A stretch of DNA of 64,000 bases from Pseudomonas borbori. Its GTDB lineage: Bacteria > Pseudomonadota > Gammaproteobacteria > Pseudomonadales > Pseudomonadaceae. The DNA is taken from contig NZ_FOWX01000008.1 in assembly GCF_900115555.1 (NCBI RefSeq), positions 73,472 to 137,471 on the forward strand, read 5' to 3'. Below are positions 37,814-50,114 of this stretch, in pieces (within the stretch, counting starts at the first letter, position 1; each line of letters starts with the position of its first letter). A program made the position numbers and the translations under genes. The notes beneath the pieces were generated by a model. That model had not been told where the DNA came from. It searched no databases and saw nothing but the letters and a program-made list of their open reading frames with translations.

Positions 37814-38494
37814 ATGGGCAAATGGCAAAGTGCCGGTATTGACGGGGATCAATGCGCGCAGCCGGAGGCGCGGGATGGGTGGCTGTGGAATCGGCCGGCA
37901 GCGGCGGCGCGGGCCACGTTGATACTCGCCCACGGCGCCGGTGCGCCGATGGACAGCGAATTCATGATGCAGATGGCGCAACTGCTGGCCGCACGCGGGG
38001 TTGCGGTAGTGCGCTTCGAGTTCGACCACATGGCCGCCCGCCGTCTGGACGGCAAGAAACGCCCGCCCAACCCCCAGGCCAAACTGCTGGAAAAGTGGCG
38101 TGGGGTGTATGCCCGGGTGCGCCAACAAGTCGCAGGGCCGCTGGCCATTGGCGGCAAGTCGATGGGCGGGCGCATGGCCAGCGTGCTCGCCGATGAACTG
38201 GGCGCCGATGCGCTGGTTTGCCTGGGCTATCCCTTCCATGCCGTTGGCAAGCCGGACAAACCCCGCGTCGCGCATCTGGCCGAACTGCGCACGCCGACCC
38301 TGATCGTCCAGGGCGAACGCGACGCCCTGGGCGACCGGCAGACGGTGGCCGGTTATCAATTGTCCAAGGCGATAACCCTGCACTGGCTGGCGAGCGGCGA
38401 TCACGACCTCAAACCGCTCAAGCGTTCAGGCTTCAGTCACGCACAGCATATGCAGGCCGCGGCGGATGTGGTGGCAGGATTTCTTGCAGGGTAA
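37814..38494 (+). CDS. Alpha/beta-hydrolase, KANL3/Tex30-like
   Basis: A 226-residue soluble alpha/beta-hydrolase. The oxyanion region [14 protein letters not shown] (37-50) and nucleophile elbow [11 protein letters not shown] (Ser116) mark the KANL3/Tex30-like branch of small hydrolases. The likely acid is Asp in QGERDALG and the base His in the SGDHDL or SHAQH stretch near the end. The substrate is unknown. The ATG at 37814 has GAGG 5 bases upstream. It is divergent from ccoN2, and the Anr box of that operon lies inside codons 9-13 of this gene. Confidence 0.88.
   Translation: MGKWQSAGIDGDQCAQPEARDGWLWNRPAAAARATLILAHGAGAPMDSEFMMQMAQLLAARGVAVVRFEFDHMAARRLDGKKRPPNPQAKLLEKWRGVYARVRQQVAGPLAIGGKSMGGRMASVLADELGADALVCLGYPFHAVGKPDKPRVAHLAELRTPTLIVQGERDALGDRQTVAGYQLSKAITLHWLASGDHDLKPLKRSGFSHAQHMQAAADVVAGFLAG
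37839..37852. promoter_or_regulatory. Anr/FNR box for cco operon 2
   Basis: TTGACGGGGATCAA matches TTGAT-N4-ATCAA with one change. Read on the minus strand (TTGATCCCCGTCAA), it is 136 bp upstream of ccoN2. With a -41.5 geometry the start site would fall near 37804, giving a leader of about 95 nt. It lies within the start of the divergent hydrolase gene. Confidence 0.8.
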
Positions 38495-38607
38495 GGGCGC
38501 CCGTCAGGCTGGGGCAGTTCTTGCTGTCATCTCGTCGGGAGAGGCTGACAAGACGCGTGGCACTGTTCCCGCTATCGGCTATGCGAACCTGGGGGCACAC
38601 TGCGCAA

Positions 38608-38697
38608 CTGTAGCCTGGATGAAATCCGACAGGCCCACTGCCATCGCGAACGCCTTCCCGGATTGCGCTGGCGACGGCATTGCGAGTAGCGCTACAG
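38608..38697. repeat. Inverted repeat related to the GTAGCCCGGATG family
   Basis: CTGTAGC (38608-38614) faces GCTACAG (38691-38697). TAGCCTGGATGAAATCC and CCCGGATTGCGC resemble the arms of the repeat at 20779-20844. It lies between the convergent hydrolase and the cyclic-nucleotide-binding gene; the rest of 38495-38762 shows no gene. Confidence 0.55.
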
Positions 38698-38762
38698 CAG
38701 CATTTCGTCTTCGCAATGGCCTGCTTAAGGGTTGATCACACGGTCATTCTGGATGAACTGCG

Positions 38763-39278
38763 TTAAATTTCAGTGGGCTGGGTCGGTCCGACCCCGGGTG
38801 AAGTGCCTTCGGCTGGCGGGCGGAGAATGCAATAGCTCAGAAAGCGGCTCATATCCCGGGACAGGTTGATGAAAAAGATGCCGAACTGCTGGTTATCCAG
38901 TTCTTGCAGCTTGGCCAGGGCCTGGCTGGAAACCTTCAGCACTATGCATTCGCTGGTTGCTTCGCCACTCAGTAGCCGGGGGCGCATCGCCAGCATCGCG
39001 GAGAAACCGACGCTTTCCCCTTCGCCGGTCGTGTGGATGATCTCCCGTCCGGCATCGCTATCCTGATAAATCGCCAGATGCCCCCGCAGCACCACATAGA
39101 AGCAATCGGCGCGCTCTCCCTGATGATAGAGGGTCTCGCCCGCCGTCAGCTTGAGCAGCTCGCCGCCCTCCAGCAGGTTCTCGATGAAACTGTCCGTGAG
39201 GGCGCCGAATGCGGACATCTTCTGCAAGGCTCCGCCAGGAAGGATGTCGCTGAGCAGGGCCAGGTCGAGAGTTTGCAT
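38763..39278 (-). CDS. Lone cyclic-nucleotide-binding domain protein
   Basis: A 171-residue protein made of one Crp/Fnr-type beta-roll (about 25-140). The roll is recognised by KLTAGETLYHQGERADCFYV, LRGHLAIYQDSDAGREI and GESVGFSAML. A helix follows (FFINLSRDMSRFLSYCIL) and a Pro-rich tail; there is no C-terminal helix-turn-helix, so it should not bind DNA as Crp does. It may sense a nucleotide and regulate a partner. The start at 39278 is chosen where the frame becomes family-like; the upstream extension is not conserved in character. Adjacent to aer, on the same strand but 288 bp away. Confidence 0.8.
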   Translation of the reverse strand: MQTLDLALLSDILPGGALQKMSAFGALTDSFIENLLEGGELLKLTAGETLYHQGERADCFYVVLRGHLAIYQDSDAGREIIHTTGEGESVGFSAMLAMRPRLLSGEATSECIVLKVSSQALAKLQELDNQQFGIFFINLSRDMSRFLSYCILRPPAEGTSPGVGPTQPTEI

Positions 39279-39566
39279 GGCGTTGCACCGGCCTTCCTTC
39301 CTCGCTGGAATGGCCCTCAGGTCACAGATTGGTGGCGTTGCCGCCATCATTGGCATGCGTGACTGAATACCGATCCAGTACCTCTGCACCGGCGCCAGCA
39401 TGTGTACTGGCAGTATAGGCCTGAGAGGCGGTAGACAAAAAAACTCCCATCGCCAGACGTCCGCTGCTGAGGTTGCGCTGCGACGGCGCTCGATATTTTC
39501 ACCCGTCTGAGCGGTGCTCAGCAGGCCGCAGCCGGCAAGCCGGCTCCAGAGCAGGGCCCGGTTTTT

Positions 39567-41132
39567 CTAGCGGTTGAAGCGTTCGACCAGCGAGTACTGT
39601 CCCTGCGCGGTGGTGGTGAGGGCTTTGCTGAGCACGGCGGAGCTTTGCGCTTCGCCGGATGTCTGGTCGGACAGTTGGGCGATGTTGGTGATGTTGCGGT
39701 TGATTTCGTCGGCGACCGAGCTTTGTTCTTCGGCGGCGGCGGCGATCTGATCGGCCATGGCGGCGATGTTGGACACCGCGTCGCTGATTCCGGCCAGGGC
39801 CTGGTCGGCCCTTTGCACGCGGTCGACGCCTTCGTCGGCCTGCTTGCGACCTATTTCCATGGTCATCACCGCTTCTTCGGCGGTGCGCTGCAGTTTGGCG
39901 ATCAGCTGATGAATCTGTCCGGTGGATTCGGCGGTGCGTTGGGCCAGCGAGCGGACTTCGTCGGCGACCACGGCAAAGCCACGGCCCATTTCGCCGGCGC
40001 GGGCGGCTTCGATGGCAGCGTTGAGGGCGAGCAGGTTGGTCTGGTCGGCGATGCCTTTGATCACGTCGACCACGCCGCCGATTTCGTTGCTGTCCTGGGC
40101 CAGGCGGGTGACGGTTTCGCCGGTGTCACCGACCGACTGCGAGAGGCGCTGAATGGCGGCGCGGGTTTCCGCGGTGATGCTGCGGCCCTCGCTGGTCAGG
40201 CGATTGGCTTCCTGGGTGGCGATGGCGGTGCGCGCCACGTTGCTGGCAACTTCCAAGGTGGTGGCGGCCATCTGGTTGACCGCGGTGGCGACCTGTTCGG
40301 TTTCCTGGCGCTGGCGGTCCAGACCGGCCGAGCTGTTGTGCGCCAGGGCTTCGGCTTGCGTGGCCTGTTTGGCCAGGTTCCCGGCGCTGTCCTGCAGGCG
40401 GGCCAGGCAGGTTTTCAGGCGTGCTTCCTGGCTGAGCAGGGACATTTCCAGGCGGCCCTGGGCGCCGCGGCTGTCGGTGTACATCTGCGCGATCAGCGGG
40501 TCGGAGGTGGTTTTCTCGGCCAGCTGCAGCAGGCGTTTGAGCCCGCGCTGCTGCCAGTTGAGACCGGCCAGGCCGAGCGGCACCGAGAGCAGGGCGGCGA
40601 TGGCGAAGCCCCAACTGCTGTCGAGCCAGGTGCCGATCAGGAAGCCGATCTGGCTGACCAGGATAAAGGGCAGCCAGTTTTGCAGGGTCGGCAGCCACCG
40701 GTCGCGACCGGGTACGGCGGACTTGCCGCCGTTGAGCCGCTGGTACAGGGCTTCGGCGCGGCGCACTTGTTCGGCGGTCGGTTTGACTAGCACCGATTCG
40801 TAGCCAACCACCTGGCTGTTTTCCAGTACCGGCGTGACATAGGCATTGACCCAGTAGTGATCGCCATTCTTGCTGCGGTTCTTGACGATGCCCATCCACG
40901 GGCGGCCCTGCTTCAGGGTGCCCCACATGTGGGCGAATACGGCCGACGGTACATCCGGGTGACGCACCAGGTTGTGTGGCGCGCCCATCAACTCGTCGTG
41001 GCTGAAGCCGCTGATCTCGGCGAACGCCTCGTTGCAATAGGTGATCTGGCCTTTGCCATCGGTGGTGGCGATCAAGCGCTGCTGGGCCGCAAAGGTGCGT
41101 TCGCGTTGGGTGATGGGCTGATTGTTGCGCAT
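39567..41132 (-). CDS. aer: Aerotaxis transducer Aer
   Basis: A 521-residue chemoreceptor. An N-terminal PAS domain (about 20-125), which binds FAD in Aer proteins, reads redox state. A hydrophobic segment (about 150-190) anchors it in the membrane, with no periplasmic sensor. A HAMP-like region leads to the signalling helix with the tip [24 protein letters not shown] and [19 protein letters not shown]. It signals CheA/CheW so that cells move to favourable redox or oxygen. Aer genes are Anr-dependent in P. aeruginosa; no clear box was seen here. Confidence 0.95.
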   Translation of the reverse strand: MRNNQPITQRERTFAAQQRLIATTDGKGQITYCNEAFAEISGFSHDELMGAPHNLVRHPDVPSAVFAHMWGTLKQGRPWMGIVKNRSKNGDHYWVNAYVTPVLENSQVVGYESVLVKPTAEQVRRAEALYQRLNGGKSAVPGRDRWLPTLQNWLPFILVSQIGFLIGTWLDSSWGFAIAALLSVPLGLAGLNWQQRGLKRLLQLAEKTTSDPLIAQMYTDSRGAQGRLEMSLLSQEARLKTCLARLQDSAGNLAKQATQAEALAHNSSAGLDRQRQETEQVATAVNQMAATTLEVASNVARTAIATQEANRLTSEGRSITAETRAAIQRLSQSVGDTGETVTRLAQDSNEIGGVVDVIKGIADQTNLLALNAAIEAARAGEMGRGFAVVADEVRSLAQRTAESTGQIHQLIAKLQRTAEEAVMTMEIGRKQADEGVDRVQRADQALAGISDAVSNIAAMADQIAAAAEEQSSVADEINRNITNIAQLSDQTSGEAQSSAVLSKALTTTAQGQYSLVERFNR

Positions 41133-41294
41133 GAGGAGCTTGTCCCTAAGAGTAATGCCTTGTCATCGGCCAGGGGCGCCCGAAGTTGAGCAGAAAAACG
41201 GGGCGCAGTGCAACCGGCCAGCGAGCGACTGCGCATTCCTCTGCCCGAGCCGGCGGCGGGCATCACATCCTTGTGCGCCCGCCGTTTGCCTGCC

Positions 41295-44036
<2,742 letters not shown>

Positions 44037-44277
44037 TGCGCGTCTCCTGGGGCTTGCAGGGTGCAAACCGGATTGTTTGCTGCAGAGTGTTCAAGCTAGC
44101 TCTGCTTGGCGAAGCTCGCCATGTCATAGGTCTTATGGCTGTGCGGCATTTGCTCAGTCAGCCATCGCCGCGGCGCACTGCGGCACAAAAGGCGCGGCTC
44201 GGGCCGTCCGGTTACGCCCCGGGTTGCCGACTCCGTTATGATGCGCGCCTTGAGCAGATCACCGATGAATCCCCCCT

Positions 44278-45327
44278 ATGAATACATTGCTACTGCACTG
44301 CCGCCCCGGTTTCGAGAACGAGGTGTGTGCGGAGATCGCCGAGCATGCCGCGCGTCTGGACGTGGCCGGTTACGCCAAGGCCAAGCCGAGCACGGCCTGC
44401 GCCGAATTTATCTGCAGCGAGGCGCAAGGTGCCGAGCGCTTGATGCGCGGAGTGCGCTTCAGCCAGCTGATTTTCCCGCGGCAATGGGCGCGTGGCCTGT
44501 TCATCGAGCTGCCGGAACTGGACCGCATCAGCGTGCTGCTGAGCCATCTGGCGGACTCGCCGACCTTCGGCAGCCTGTGGCTGGAAGTGCTCGATACCAA
44601 CGATGGCAAGGAGCTGTCGAACTTCTGCAAGAAGTTCGAGGCGCCGCTGCGCAATGCCCTGAGCAAGGCCGGCAAGCTGGTGGAGGACGCACGCAAGCCG
44701 CGTCTGCTGCTGACCTTCAAGAGCGGTCGCGAGGTCTTCGTCGGCCTGGCCGAGCCGCACAACTCGGCGCTCTGGCCGATGGGCATCCCGCGCCTGAAGT
44801 TCCCCCGCGAGGCGCCGAGCCGTTCGACCCTCAAGCTGGAAGAGGCCTGGCACACCTTCATCCCGCGCGAACAGTGGGACGAGCGCCTGTCGGACCAGAT
44901 GACCGGGGTCGACCTCGGCGCCGCGCCGGGCGGCTGGACTTACCAACTGGTCAGGCGCGGCATGCTGGTCACCGCCATCGACAACGGGCCGATGGCCGAA
45001 AGCCTGATGGACACCGGCCTGGTCCAGCACCTGATGGTCGATGGCTTCACCTGGAAGCCGAAGCAGCCGGTGGACTGGATGGTCTGCGACATCGTCGAGA
45101 AGCCCGCGCGCAGCGCCGCCCTGCTGGAAACCTGGATCGGCGAAGGCCTGTGCCGCGAGGCGGTGGTCAATCTCAAGCTGCCGATGAAGCAGCGCTACGC
45201 CGAGGTGCGCCGCCTGTTGCAGCGTCTCGAGGACGGCTTTGCCGCACGCAAGATCAAGGTGTCGATCGCCTGCAAGCAGCTCTATCACGACCGCGAGGAA
45301 GTGACCTGCCATTTGCGCCGGTTGTAG
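44278..45327 (+). CDS. rlmM: 23S rRNA 2'-O-ribose C2498 methyltransferase RlmM
   Basis: A 349-residue methyltransferase that modifies C2498 in the peptidyl-transferase region of 23S rRNA. An N-terminal THUMP-like domain precedes the Rossmann-fold enzyme with SAM motif DLGAAPGGWTYQLV (about 211-224). The catalytic K-D-K-E tetrad is consistent with Asp in DWMVCDIVEKP and Lys in VVNLKLPMKQRY. Length is close to the E. coli enzyme. Divergent from acnA with about 240 bp between them. Confidence 0.96.
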   Translation: MNTLLLHCRPGFENEVCAEIAEHAARLDVAGYAKAKPSTACAEFICSEAQGAERLMRGVRFSQLIFPRQWARGLFIELPELDRISVLLSHLADSPTFGSLWLEVLDTNDGKELSNFCKKFEAPLRNALSKAGKLVEDARKPRLLLTFKSGREVFVGLAEPHNSALWPMGIPRLKFPREAPSRSTLKLEEAWHTFIPREQWDERLSDQMTGVDLGAAPGGWTYQLVRRGMLVTAIDNGPMAESLMDTGLVQHLMVDGFTWKPKQPVDWMVCDIVEKPARSAALLETWIGEGLCREAVVNLKLPMKQRYAEVRRLLQRLEDGFAARKIKVSIACKQLYHDREEVTCHLRRL

Positions 45328-45341
45328 GTCCACGGGCGGTA

Positions 45342-45539
45342 TCAAGGATCTTCGCGGATGTCATCCGGGGTAGGCGGCTGTGGCCTGACCCAATAGCTCT
45401 GCTTGTGTCCGCGGGCCTCGAACTGCCGCGCCAGGGCTTCGGCGGCGGCACGGCTGAGGCCTGTGCGTACGACGAATTGGTTGCCATTGTCGTCCAGGCG
45501 CACCAGGCACCAGTTACGCGGCTGGCTGGATGCGCACAT
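45342..45539 (-). CDS. Small SPOR-like protein, unknown function
   Basis: A 65-residue protein starting at the ATG 45539, which has GGAGG 8 bases upstream; a GTG two codons earlier would be too close to that site. The sequence WCLVRLDDNGNQFVVRTGLSRAAAEALARQFEARGHKQSYWV has the beta-alpha-beta rhythm of a SPOR-like domain (xGxFxxxxxA.. helix, GhxxxYWV strand), but I cannot confirm the family. No signal peptide. Convergent with rlmM (14 bp apart). Confidence 0.65.
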   Translation of the reverse strand: MCASSQPRNWCLVRLDDNGNQFVVRTGLSRAAAEALARQFEARGHKQSYWVRPQPPTPDDIREDP

Positions 45540-45639
45540 GTTCACAACCTCCCGCGTGTGGGTCTACCCGCTACAGCTTAGCGGGTGGCCTGAGTGAGCG
45601 CTTTGCGCGACAATGGCCGCCTGTTTCTGGAGCCCGCCG

Positions 45640-45891
45640 ATGTCCCTGCAATCCGACGCCATTCTCGATGACACCCTCGACGCAAGCGGGCTGAACTGCC
45701 CGGAGCCGGTGATGATGCTGCACAACAAGGTGCGCGAGCTGCCGGCCGGCGGCCTGCTCAAGGTGATCGCCACCGACCCCTCGACCCGTCGCGATATTCC
45801 CAAGTTCTGCGTGTTTCTCGGCCATGAGTTGCTCGAGCAGAGCGAAGAAGATGGAACCTATCTGTATCTGATCCGCAAGAAAGCCGACTGA
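45640..45891 (+). CDS. tusA: Sulfur carrier protein TusA
   Basis: An 83-residue sulfur-transfer protein of the TusA/SirA family used for tRNA 2-thiouridine and other thiolations. The active Cys20 lies in [15 protein letters not shown], the CPxP motif that defines the family. The beta-alpha-beta fold and the [19 protein letters not shown] stretch are intact. The ATG at 45640 has TGGAG 8 bases upstream; the longer frame has no site. It follows rlmM in the Pseudomonas order. Confidence 0.95.
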   Translation: MSLQSDAILDDTLDASGLNCPEPVMMLHNKVRELPAGGLLKVIATDPSTRRDIPKFCVFLGHELLEQSEEDGTYLYLIRKKAD

Positions 45892-45947
45892 CTGCAGATC
45901 TGCTAAAGCGCCAGCGCTGGGCAAGGCCGCGATTACCTGTGCGAAGC

Positions 45948-47030
45948 CTACTGGTTGGCGCTGGCGGCCTCGCCTTTCCAGCCGGACTGACCCGGCGCCA
46001 GGCCACAGCTGTTCAGGCTGTCTTGCCAGGCGCGTACATGGCGCGCCGTGGCGGCTAGAAAATCAACCCACAGGGATTGTTCGGGACCCGCCAGGTTCAA
46101 TAGATAGTTGCGCGTGGCTGCCGGCACCTCGGCGGCGGCGCTGAGCTGGCGCAGGCTGCTGCTCCAGCTCTGGCCGCGTTGGTGCACCTGGGCCAGATAG
46201 GGTTGCAGGCCGCCGGCGTAGTACTTGACGAAGATGTTCTGCAGGATGCGCCCGCGTGACGTCGCTTGCCCCAGTGGGCAAATGGGCCGCTGCTGCTGGC
46301 GTTCTTCGAGCAGGCGGCTGCCTTCATTCAATGTGTGGGTCAGGCTGGCCAGGCTGCTGATCAACTGGCCGCCCTGGGGGCTGGCATGCAGGGCGAAGAA
46401 CAGCGGATCGAGCTCGGCGGTTGACGGTGGCAGGGTTTGCGGCAGGGCATTGGCCATGGCGGCCAGCTGCGCTAAGGCATCGAGGGCGGCAGCGTCCTCG
46501 TCGGGAGCGGTTGCTAGTGTCTGATCGGCAAAGCGCAGGTAGCGCTCGACTTCCGGGCTGGCATTGAGGGCATTCCAGAACACGCCGGGCAGTTGGGCGC
46601 GCTTCTCCAGGGCCAGGCGGCTGAGGGTGATGTGCAGTGCCTGTTCGTGCTCGGCGGCCAGGTGCGCCAAGCAGGCGTCGATGGTGCGCAGCAGGTCGCC
46701 CTCATAGCCCAGGCGGCTGCTGGGCACCAGCTGCTTGCCCAGGCTGCTGTTGCGCTGGCTGATCTGCTGCTGCAGAGCGGGGCAGCGGCGTACGTCGAGC
46801 AGCAGATCGAGCAGGCCGATACGTATCTCGGGAATAGCCACGAGGCGCTCGCGGCGCGGCGGCAAGCGGTACTGGGTCAGCGCCATCTTGTCGAAGGCCA
46901 CGACGGCATCGCCCTCGACGGCATTGTGCAGGCGCTGCAGGTAGTCCGCCTGCAAGGCCAGGCCGTCATCGGCCGGTTGGCACGCCGACAGGCCGAGCAG
47001 GATGAGCAGGCTAAGGGTTCTGGCGATCAT
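45948..47030 (-). CDS. DUF3080-family lipoprotein
   Basis: A 360-residue predicted lipoprotein with lipobox GLSAC (Cys17) after a short Leu-rich signal. The mature protein is mostly helical, with Tyr-Leu-Gln-Arg-Leu (YLQRL) near the start and conserved-looking DLLLDVRRCPALQQQISQRN and a C-terminal QDSLNSCGLAPG. The pattern matches the DUF3080 family of gammaproteobacterial envelope proteins, function unknown. It overlaps the preceding MATE gene by 4 bp (ATGA at 47027-47030), so the two are co-translated. Confidence 0.8.
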   Translation of the reverse strand: MIARTLSLLILLGLSACQPADDGLALQADYLQRLHNAVEGDAVVAFDKMALTQYRLPPRRERLVAIPEIRIGLLDLLLDVRRCPALQQQISQRNSSLGKQLVPSSRLGYEGDLLRTIDACLAHLAAEHEQALHITLSRLALEKRAQLPGVFWNALNASPEVERYLRFADQTLATAPDEDAAALDALAQLAAMANALPQTLPPSTAELDPLFFALHASPQGGQLISSLASLTHTLNEGSRLLEERQQQRPICPLGQATSRGRILQNIFVKYYAGGLQPYLAQVHQRGQSWSSSLRQLSAAAEVPAATRNYLLNLAGPEQSLWVDFLAATARHVRAWQDSLNSCGLAPGQSGWKGEAASANQ

Positions 47031-48418
47031 CGCCTCATCTTAGCGGCTCGAATGCGCTTGCGCGCGCTGCCGGCGAGACGAATCGCCAGCATGATGGCGG
47101 CGCAGGTCAGGCCGACGATCAAGCCCTGCCACAGGCCGCTCGGGCCGCTCGGCTCGCCGAACAGGCTGGACAGGCCGAGGGCGTACCCCACCGGCAAGCC
47201 GATGCCCCAGTAGGCGAGCAGGGTCAGCAACATGGTCATGCGGGTGTCCTGATAGCCGCGCAGGGCGCCGGCGGCCGTGACCTGGATCGCATCGGAGAAC
47301 TGGAACAGCGCGGCATATACGATCAAAGCGGACGCCAGGGCGATCACCACCGGGTCGGCGGTGTAGATCTGCGCGATCTGCTCACGCAACAGCAGCATCA
47401 GGCTGGCCGACAGGCAGGCATAAGCCAGTGCCGCGGCCATGCTCACCCCGGCGGCGAAGCGGGCCTGGCGGGGGGCGCCGCGCCCGAGCATCTGACCCAC
47501 GCGCACGGTGGCGGCCATGCCCAGGGAGTAAGGGATCATGAACACCATGGAGGTGAAGTTGAGGGCGATCTGATGGCCGGCGACCACGCTGACGCCGAGG
47601 CTGCCGATCAGCAGGGCGATCACCGAGAAGATGCTCACTTCGGCGAATACGGCGATGCCGATCGGCAAGCCAATTGCCAGCAGGCGTCGGATCACTGGCC
47701 ACTGTGGCCAGTCGAAGCGCTTGAACAGCTGACTCGGCTGGTAGAACGGCGCCCACTTCACCCACCAGAGCATGCCCAGCAACATGAAGACCATTACCAG
47801 TGCGGTGGCCCAACCACAGCCGACCCCGCCCATGGCCGGCAGGCCGAACTTGCCGTAGATGAAGATGTAGTTGGCCGGAATATTCAACAGCAGGCCGAGC
47901 AGCCCCAACACCATGCTTGAGCGGGTATGGCCGAGGCCGTCGCTGAAGCAGCGCAACACATGGTACAGCGCCACCGCCGGGAAGCCGCAGGCCACCGCGC
48001 GCAGATAACCCATGGCGGGTTCGATCAGGCGCGGCTCGACATTCATCGATTGCAGGACGATTTCGGCGTTCCACAGCAGGACTGCGGCGCCGCCGCCGAC
48101 CGCCAGCGCCAGCCACAAGGCCTGACGCACCAGCGGGCCGATCTCGGCCTGCTGGCCGGCGCCGAAGCGTTGCGCGACCTTGGGCGTGGTCGCCATCAAG
48201 ATGCCGGTCATCAGCAGGAATACCGGCACCCAGATCGAATTGCCCAGCGCCACCGCTGCCAGGTCGCGGGAGCTGACCCGCCCGGCCATCAGGGTATCGA
48301 CGAAGCCCATGGCGGTATGCGCCAGCTGGGCGATGATGATCGGCGTGGCCAGAACCAGCAGGCTGCGCAACTCGGTGCGTACGCGCAGCACGCGCGATAC
48401 GGCAGGCATGGAGGTCAT
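47027..48418 (-). CDS. MATE-family multidrug efflux pump (NorM/YdhE type)
   Basis: A 463-residue inner-membrane antiporter with 12 predicted helices in two MatE halves. It extrudes cationic drugs with sodium or proton exchange. Typical signatures are ATPIIIAQLAHTAMGFVDTLMAGRVS near the N-terminus and GYQDTRMTMLLTLLAYWGIGLPVGY in the second half. The ATG at 48418 is the usual start. It overlaps the downstream DUF3080 lipoprotein and is divergent from pdxB (136 bp apart). Confidence 0.93.
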   Translation of the reverse strand: MTSMPAVSRVLRVRTELRSLLVLATPIIIAQLAHTAMGFVDTLMAGRVSSRDLAAVALGNSIWVPVFLLMTGILMATTPKVAQRFGAGQQAEIGPLVRQALWLALAVGGGAAVLLWNAEIVLQSMNVEPRLIEPAMGYLRAVACGFPAVALYHVLRCFSDGLGHTRSSMVLGLLGLLLNIPANYIFIYGKFGLPAMGGVGCGWATALVMVFMLLGMLWWVKWAPFYQPSQLFKRFDWPQWPVIRRLLAIGLPIGIAVFAEVSIFSVIALLIGSLGVSVVAGHQIALNFTSMVFMIPYSLGMAATVRVGQMLGRGAPRQARFAAGVSMAAALAYACLSASLMLLLREQIAQIYTADPVVIALASALIVYAALFQFSDAIQVTAAGALRGYQDTRMTMLLTLLAYWGIGLPVGYALGLSSLFGEPSGPSGLWQGLIVGLTCAAIMLAIRLAGSARKRIRAAKMRR

Positions 48419-48554
48419 CCGCTGGCGCTCCGGGAAAACCGCGTAGTCTACGCGCTGACACTTCGGTCAGGAAAGCGTCTTGTGGGCTGTTTCAGCGTGC
48501 TGCCGGTACGGGCGACGACGGGTTAGAATGGCGGCCTGACGTATGGAGCCGCTC

Positions 48555-49697
48555 ATGCAAATAGTCGCCGACGAGAACATTCCCCTGCTCGATGAGTTTT
48601 TTGCCGGATTCGGCCAGATTCGCCGTTTGCCCGGCCGCGGCATCGATGCGGCGGCCGTGGCCGATGCCGAGCTGCTGCTGGTGCGTTCGGTGACGCGGGT
48701 CGACCGCGCGTTGCTCGAAGGCAGCGCGGTGCGCTTTGTCGGCACCTGCACCATAGGTACCGATCATCTCGATCTCGCTTACTTCGCCCAGGCCGGTATC
48801 GGTTGGGCCAGCGCGCCGGGCTGCAATGCGCGCGGGGTGGTCGACTACGTGCTCGGCAGCCTGCTGCTGCTGGCCGAGCAGCAGGGTGTCGCGCTGGCCA
48901 CGCGCACCTACGGGGTGGTCGGCGCCGGCGAGGTGGGGGCGCGCGTGGTCGAGGTGATGCGCGGCCTGGGCTGGCGGGTCTTGGTCTGCGACCCGCCGCG
49001 CCAGCTCGCCGAGGGCGGCGATTTCGTCAGCCTGGAGCAACTGCTCGCCGAGTGCGATGTGCTCAGCCTGCACACCCCGCTCGAACGCGGCGGTGCGCAG
49101 CCGACCCATCATCTGCTCGATGCGCGGCGTCTGGGCCAGCTCAAACCCGGCGCCTGGCTGATCAATGCCAGCCGTGGCGCGGTGGTGGATAATTCGGCGC
49201 TGCGCGAGTTGCTCCAGCGGCGCGACGATCTGCAGGTGGTGCTGGATGTCTGGGAAGGCGAGCCGCAGGTGGATGTCGAGCTGGCCGGTCTGTGCCGCAT
49301 CGCCACCCCGCATATCGCCGGCTACAGCCTCGATGGCAAGCTGCGCGGCACGGCGCAGATCTATTCGGCGCTGTGCGCGCACCTCGGCCGCACGCCGACG
49401 GTCAGCCTCGCCGAGTTGATGCCGGCGCCCTGGCTCGCCGAGTTGAGCCTGGATGCCAGTGCCGATCCGGCCTGGGCGTTGGCGACCCTGTGTCGCGCGG
49501 TCTACGACCCGCGGCGCGACGATGCGGATTTGCGCCGCAGCCTGCAGGGCGATACGGCGCACCGGCGGGTGGCCTTCGATGCGCTGCGCAAGCATTATCC
49601 GATGCGCCGCGAGATCGATGGGCTGAGCGTGAAGCTGCAAGGCGATGCGCCGCAGCTGGCGCAGATGATCAAGGCGCTGGGCGCGACCTTGCGCTGA
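48555..49697 (+). CDS. pdxB: Erythronate-4-phosphate dehydrogenase
   Basis: A 380-residue NAD-dependent dehydrogenase of the vitamin B6 (pyridoxal phosphate) pathway, oxidising 4-phosphoerythronate. Rossmann glycines lie in [16 protein letters not shown] (about 118-133). Catalytic residues fit Arg in [11 protein letters not shown], Glu near DVWEGEPQ and His in [11 protein letters not shown]-terminal domain specific to PdxB follows. The ATG at 48555 has GGAG 7 bases upstream; the frame opens four codons earlier at a weaker site. Confidence 0.96.
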   Translation: MQIVADENIPLLDEFFAGFGQIRRLPGRGIDAAAVADAELLLVRSVTRVDRALLEGSAVRFVGTCTIGTDHLDLAYFAQAGIGWASAPGCNARGVVDYVLGSLLLLAEQQGVALATRTYGVVGAGEVGARVVEVMRGLGWRVLVCDPPRQLAEGGDFVSLEQLLAECDVLSLHTPLERGGAQPTHHLLDARRLGQLKPGAWLINASRGAVVDNSALRELLQRRDDLQVVLDVWEGEPQVDVELAGLCRIATPHIAGYSLDGKLRGTAQIYSALCAHLGRTPTVSLAELMPAPWLAELSLDASADPAWALATLCRAVYDPRRDDADLRRSLQGDTAHRRVAFDALRKHYPMRREIDGLSVKLQGDAPQLAQMIKALGATLR

Positions 49698-49754
49698 TGC
49701 CGGTCGCTTCGCCGAAGAAAAGCTTATCCGGGGACCGGCCGGGCCTGGAGCGGA

Positions 49755-49934
49755 TCAGTCGTTCTTCTTGGCCGGCGCCACCCGGTTTTGCTCCAGCTCT
49801 CGGCAGGCCTGCTGGATCATGTTTTCGGTGATCGGAATTTCCTGGCCTTGTTCGTCGATGAGTGCGCCGCCTACCGGTCGTTGCGACTGCTCGGGGGCAA
49901 CAGGGGGTTCGGGTGTCTGCTGCTGGGGGCTCAT
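49755..49934 (-). CDS. Small Gln/Pro/Glu-rich protein, unknown
   Basis: A 59-residue soluble protein (MSPQQQTPEPPVAPEQ..., then GALIDEQGQEIPITENMIQQACRELEQ) with a disordered, Pro-rich first half and one amphipathic helix near the C-terminus. The ATG at 49934 has AGGAG 8 bases upstream, clear enough to accept the gene. Convergent with pdxB. I do not recognise a family. Confidence 0.7.
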   Translation of the reverse strand: MSPQQQTPEPPVAPEQSQRPVGGALIDEQGQEIPITENMIQQACRELEQNRVAPAKKND

Positions 49935-50114
49935 GAATTGTCTCCTCATCGGATGATGTGCGCAGTCGAAATGAGTCGGATGAACGGGCTCTGACCGCCG
50001 CGAGCGGCGGAATTGCGCCAGAAATACGCTGCACCAGTGACTCTGATGTCACTGTGCCAAAAAAACTTGTGGGTTGAAAAGACCCCGGAGCGATTCGGGG
50101 GCAACGAGGTACTT

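Noticed and set aside
36273..37922. 549-codon open frame on the plus strand
   Set aside because: Antisense to ccoN2 and rich in His, Gly and Asp with no family likeness; a similar shadow lies opposite ccoN1.
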